Assembly (NCBI GenBank): GCA_023227645.1 | Contig: JALNVJ010000068.1 | Location: forward strand, 1 to 7,855 | DNA: 7,855 nt | DNA from: Bacteroidales bacterium | Lineage (GTDB): Bacteria; Bacteroidota; Bacteroidia; Bacteroidales; P3 | Direction of reading: 5' to 3' | Shown: one piece after another, positions 6,172 through 7,855 of the stretch | Position numbering within the stretch: position 1 is the first letter of the stretch | Layout of the letters: every line of letters begins with the position of its first letter | The notes under the pieces: generated by a model | Seen by the model: only the letters and a program-made list of their open reading frames with translations | Databases searched by the model: none | What the model was told of the DNA's origin: nothing | Position numbers and translations under genes: made by a program

Positions 6172-7581
6172 ATGAAAAACTATTACTATTTTATTTTCTG
6201 TTTTCTATTATTGGGATCTCAGAATACGTTTTCTCAAAATATTATTGGGAATGAGGACTCAAAATCATCCTCAAAAACTATTGTAGAGCTTATGGCTTTA
6301 GATAGTCTAAAATATTATTTTGCTCCAACTGAACCTACAATTTTTGAATATGATAATAGTGGAAATCTTATATTAATTAAAGATGATTTCTCTAAAACTA
6401 TCAATACATATAATATGGATAATTTACTTATTAGTTCATTATTTCATATTTGGGATTATGATTCTAATTATCTTAGACCTCATGAATTAATGGTTTATAC
6501 TTATGATAATAATAATAAGGTTATTGAATTTACTCTGTCCATTAATATTGATAATTTATGGTTGCAAAATACTAAAACCAATTATGAATATTCTAATAAT
6601 TTGAAAACAAAGGAGATTTTTCATTTTTTTAATGAAGATTCAAATTCTTGGGTTCTTTCAGCTTCAGTAGATTATATTTATAATTCCAATAACTTATTAA
6701 CTAATATTAATAGCTATTATTATAATGATGATGGACAGGCATATTTAGGCTCTCAAACTTCTAATACTTATGATAATAATAATATGACATATTCATTGTA
6801 TGAAAGTTTTGATACTGAATCTGTTTTGGTTTATGGAACTAAATCATATATGACATATAATTCAAGTAATTTATTGATTGAGCAATGGATGGAAAGTTAT
6901 AGTATTTATAATGATTCAATATGGATTCCATACAATAAGAGTGAAATGACTTATTATAATAATGATTTAATGGAATCACAAAACAATTATCTATATGGCA
7001 ACGAGGATTGGAATCTTCATAGAATTGATAGTTTTTCTTATGATAATTATAATAATCAAGTGTTTGTAGAGAGTTATGGAGTTTATAATGAAGTATGGAC
7101 AAGTGTTCAAAAGCTTATTAATGTTTTAGATTATAATTATACATCTGATGATATTTTACATCATATGCCGGATCCAATAAATAATTCCCAAATGTATATC
7201 CCAAATTATTCTCATATGCTAACGAAAACTATTAATGGATATTATAATACCAATAATTGGTCATTTGATACTACTCAGTATTTCTATTCCTCAAAATCAT
7301 TCCAAATTTCATTGCCAGAGAATATCCTTTATAATGGAAATGATTTTAGGGTCTATCCTAATCCTGCTTCTGATATTACTATAATTAATTTAATTGGTTT
7401 AGTGGGTGATATTGATATTAGAATTATAGATATTAATGGTAGGGAAATTAAGAGGGTTATTGAAAAATCTAACGGTAGTATGGATATAGGAATTGATGTT
7501 TCTTCTTTTAATAAGGGTGTATATTTTATTAATATTAGAAATGGTAAATTTGCTCAAACTAAAAAATTGATTGTTAATTAG
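6172..7581 (+). CDS. Secreted repeat protein with type IX secretion C-terminal sorting domain
   Basis: A 469-residue Asn/Tyr/Ser-rich protein of unknown function, predicted to be exported. Residues 1-21 form a signal peptide (hydrophobic FIFCFLLLG, cleavage probably after TFS before QN). Residues about 58-323 hold about nine to ten degenerate repeats with an anchor of the form Y-x-Y-[DN]-x-x-N-x-hydrophobic about every 30 residues, often with a Trp about 19-22 residues later. This resembles YD/RHS-like or beta-hairpin repeats. Residues 391-469 are a type A sorting domain: VYPNPAS at 394-400, then IRIIDINGREI and the GVYFINI...KKLIVN ending. Such domains direct proteins through the type IX machinery to the cell surface or medium. 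No catalytic motif is seen. ATG 6172 directly precedes the signal peptide; there is no Shine-Dalgarno. It is transcribed alone. A surface adhesin or structural role is possible but unproven. Confidence 0.88.
   Translation: MKNYYYFIFCFLLLGSQNTFSQNIIGNEDSKSSSKTIVELMALDSLKYYFAPTEPTIFEYDNSGNLILIKDDFSKTINTYNMDNLLISSLFHIWDYDSNYLRPHELMVYTYDNNNKVIEFTLSINIDNLWLQNTKTNYEYSNNLKTKEIFHFFNEDSNSWVLSASVDYIYNSNNLLTNINSYYYNDDGQAYLGSQTSNTYDNNNMTYSLYESFDTESVLVYGTKSYMTYNSSNLLIEQWMESYSIYNDSIWIPYNKSEMTYYNNDLMESQNNYLYGNEDWNLHRIDSFSYDNYNNQVFVESYGVYNEVWTSVQKLINVLDYNYTSDDILHHMPDPINNSQMYIPNYSHMLTKTINGYYNTNNWSFDTTQYFYSSKSFQISLPENILYNGNDFRVYPNPASDITIINLIGLVGDIDIRIIDINGREIKRVIEKSNGSMDIGIDVSSFNKGVYFINIRNGKFAQTKKLIVN
6343..7140 (+). 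repeat. Degenerate ~30-residue repeats encoded in the secreted protein
   Basis: Anchor tyrosines fall at residues 60, 80, 111, 140, 170, 200, 229, 261, 290 and about 321-323. After the first step (20) the spacing is 29-32 residues. Each unit reads roughly aromatic-x-Tyr-Asp/Asn-x-x-Asn-x-Leu, then a strand rich in Tyr, then often Trp. The DNA of the anchors shows recurrent TATGATAAT-like runs (for example near 6501, 6769 and 7038), but units have diverged in sequence. This is an old protein repeat, not a recent tandem duplication. Confidence 0.75.
7342..7578 (+). other. Type IX secretion type A sorting domain (protein region)
   Basis: Codons 391-469 encode DFRVYPNPAS followed by alternating beta-strands, INGREIKR and a closing KGVYFINIRNG...TKKLIVN. 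This layout is that of the conserved Bacteroidota C-terminal domain recognised by type IX secretion and removed or processed during surface attachment. It is strong evidence that this genome carries the type IX machinery elsewhere. Confidence 0.88.
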
Positions 7582-7584
7582 AGG

Positions 7585-7855
7585 TTATACTTTCTTAGCA
7601 ATAATAAATCTATATCTACCAACAATATCTTTTAGGATTTGAGTTTCGAATTCAGAAAATAGTTCTGCTGTTTCTTTGGATAGGTTTTCATTGATTTCAA
7701 GATAGATTTTGCCTTTTGGTCTAAGGTTAGTTTTTGCAAACTCTGCTATGGATTTATAGAAGATAAGTGCATTGGTATTTTCTACAAAGAGTGCTTTGTG
7801 TGGTTCATAGTTTAGTACATTATTCTTCATAAGAGTTTTCTCGTTTTCCATAATA
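7585..7855 (-). CDS. prmC: Release factor glutamine methyltransferase, C-terminal part (cut by window end)
   Basis: The visible ~90 residues match the C-terminal end of PrmC (HemK), which methylates the Gln of the GGQ motif in peptide release factors RF1 and RF2 using S-adenosylmethionine. The recognisable run is VLNYEPHKALFV, LIFYKSIAEFA, KIYLEIN, then KDIVGRYRFIIAKK at the end. In full-length PrmC the segment ENEKTLM follows directly after the catalytic NPPY motif. The Met codon at 7851-7849 therefore is an internal residue and not the start: the frame stays open to the right edge (next codon Ile). The N-terminal domain, the SAM-binding motif and NPPY lie beyond the window. The stop codon is only 3 bases from that of the convergent secreted protein gene, with no terminator between. 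Confidence 0.88.
   Translation of the reverse strand, partial: IMENEKTLMKNNVLNYEPHKALFVENTNALIFYKSIAEFAKTNLRPKGKIYLEINENLSKETAELFSEFETQILKDIVGRYRFIIAKKV

Noticed and set aside
6839..7102. 87-codon minus-strand frame within the secreted protein gene
   Set aside because: Tyr/His/Asn-rich antisense product of the repeat region; no independent support.
6343..7140. CRISPR array or recent tandem DNA repeat
   Set aside because: The periodicity is about 90 bases and codon-based, with diverged units in a continuous reading frame; there are no identical repeats with unique spacers.
7585..7851. Complete 88-residue small protein starting at ATG 7851
   Set aside because: The sequence is the C-terminal end of PrmC and the frame remains open to the window edge, so this Met is internal.

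Overview
The window looks like chromosomal DNA of a Bacteroidota (Bacteroidetes) bacterium, probably of an order that uses the type IX secretion system. Four things point there: promoters of the Bacteroidota type (TTTG near -33, TAnnTTTG near -7), a type III glutamine synthetase, an HU protein of the Bacteroidota-type 'HU-related' family, and a secreted protein with a type IX C-terminal sorting domain. Most of the DNA is very AT-rich and starts mostly lack Shine-Dalgarno sequences, also usual in the phylum. No mobile element, tRNA, rRNA or CRISPR array was seen.

Layout. A small HU-like gene (17-418, +) ends in a clear intrinsic terminator. Next comes a 300-base stretch without a protein gene (419-719). 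It holds a promoter, two tandem stem-loop modules that share a 15-base motif, and a strong intrinsic terminator, so I read it as an undescribed small RNA of about 150 nt. The gene at 720-1886 (-) encodes an apparent fusion of an IPExxxVDY-family domain with a 2H-type RNA ligase/cyclic phosphodiesterase (ThpR-like) domain. A compact divergent promoter pair (1909-1956) separates it from pruA (2019-3644, +). pruA converges on glnN (3733-5922, -) across a shared hairpin terminator. A 249-base gap holds the glnN promoter region and the promoter of a large secreted repeat protein (6172-7581, +). The window ends inside prmC (-), whose stop codon lies 3 bases from that of the secreted protein.

How the genes fit together. 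PruA produces glutamate from glutamate semialdehyde (proline breakdown) and GlnN turns glutamate plus ammonia into glutamine, so the central pair is plausibly linked in nitrogen metabolism, although each is transcribed from its own promoter. The HU-like protein, the secreted repeat protein and PrmC appear to be unrelated single-gene units.

The most interesting items are the tandem-module small RNA candidate at about 531-679, the IPExxxVDY/2H fusion with a possible internal translation start, and the roughly 30-residue repeat architecture of the secreted protein.
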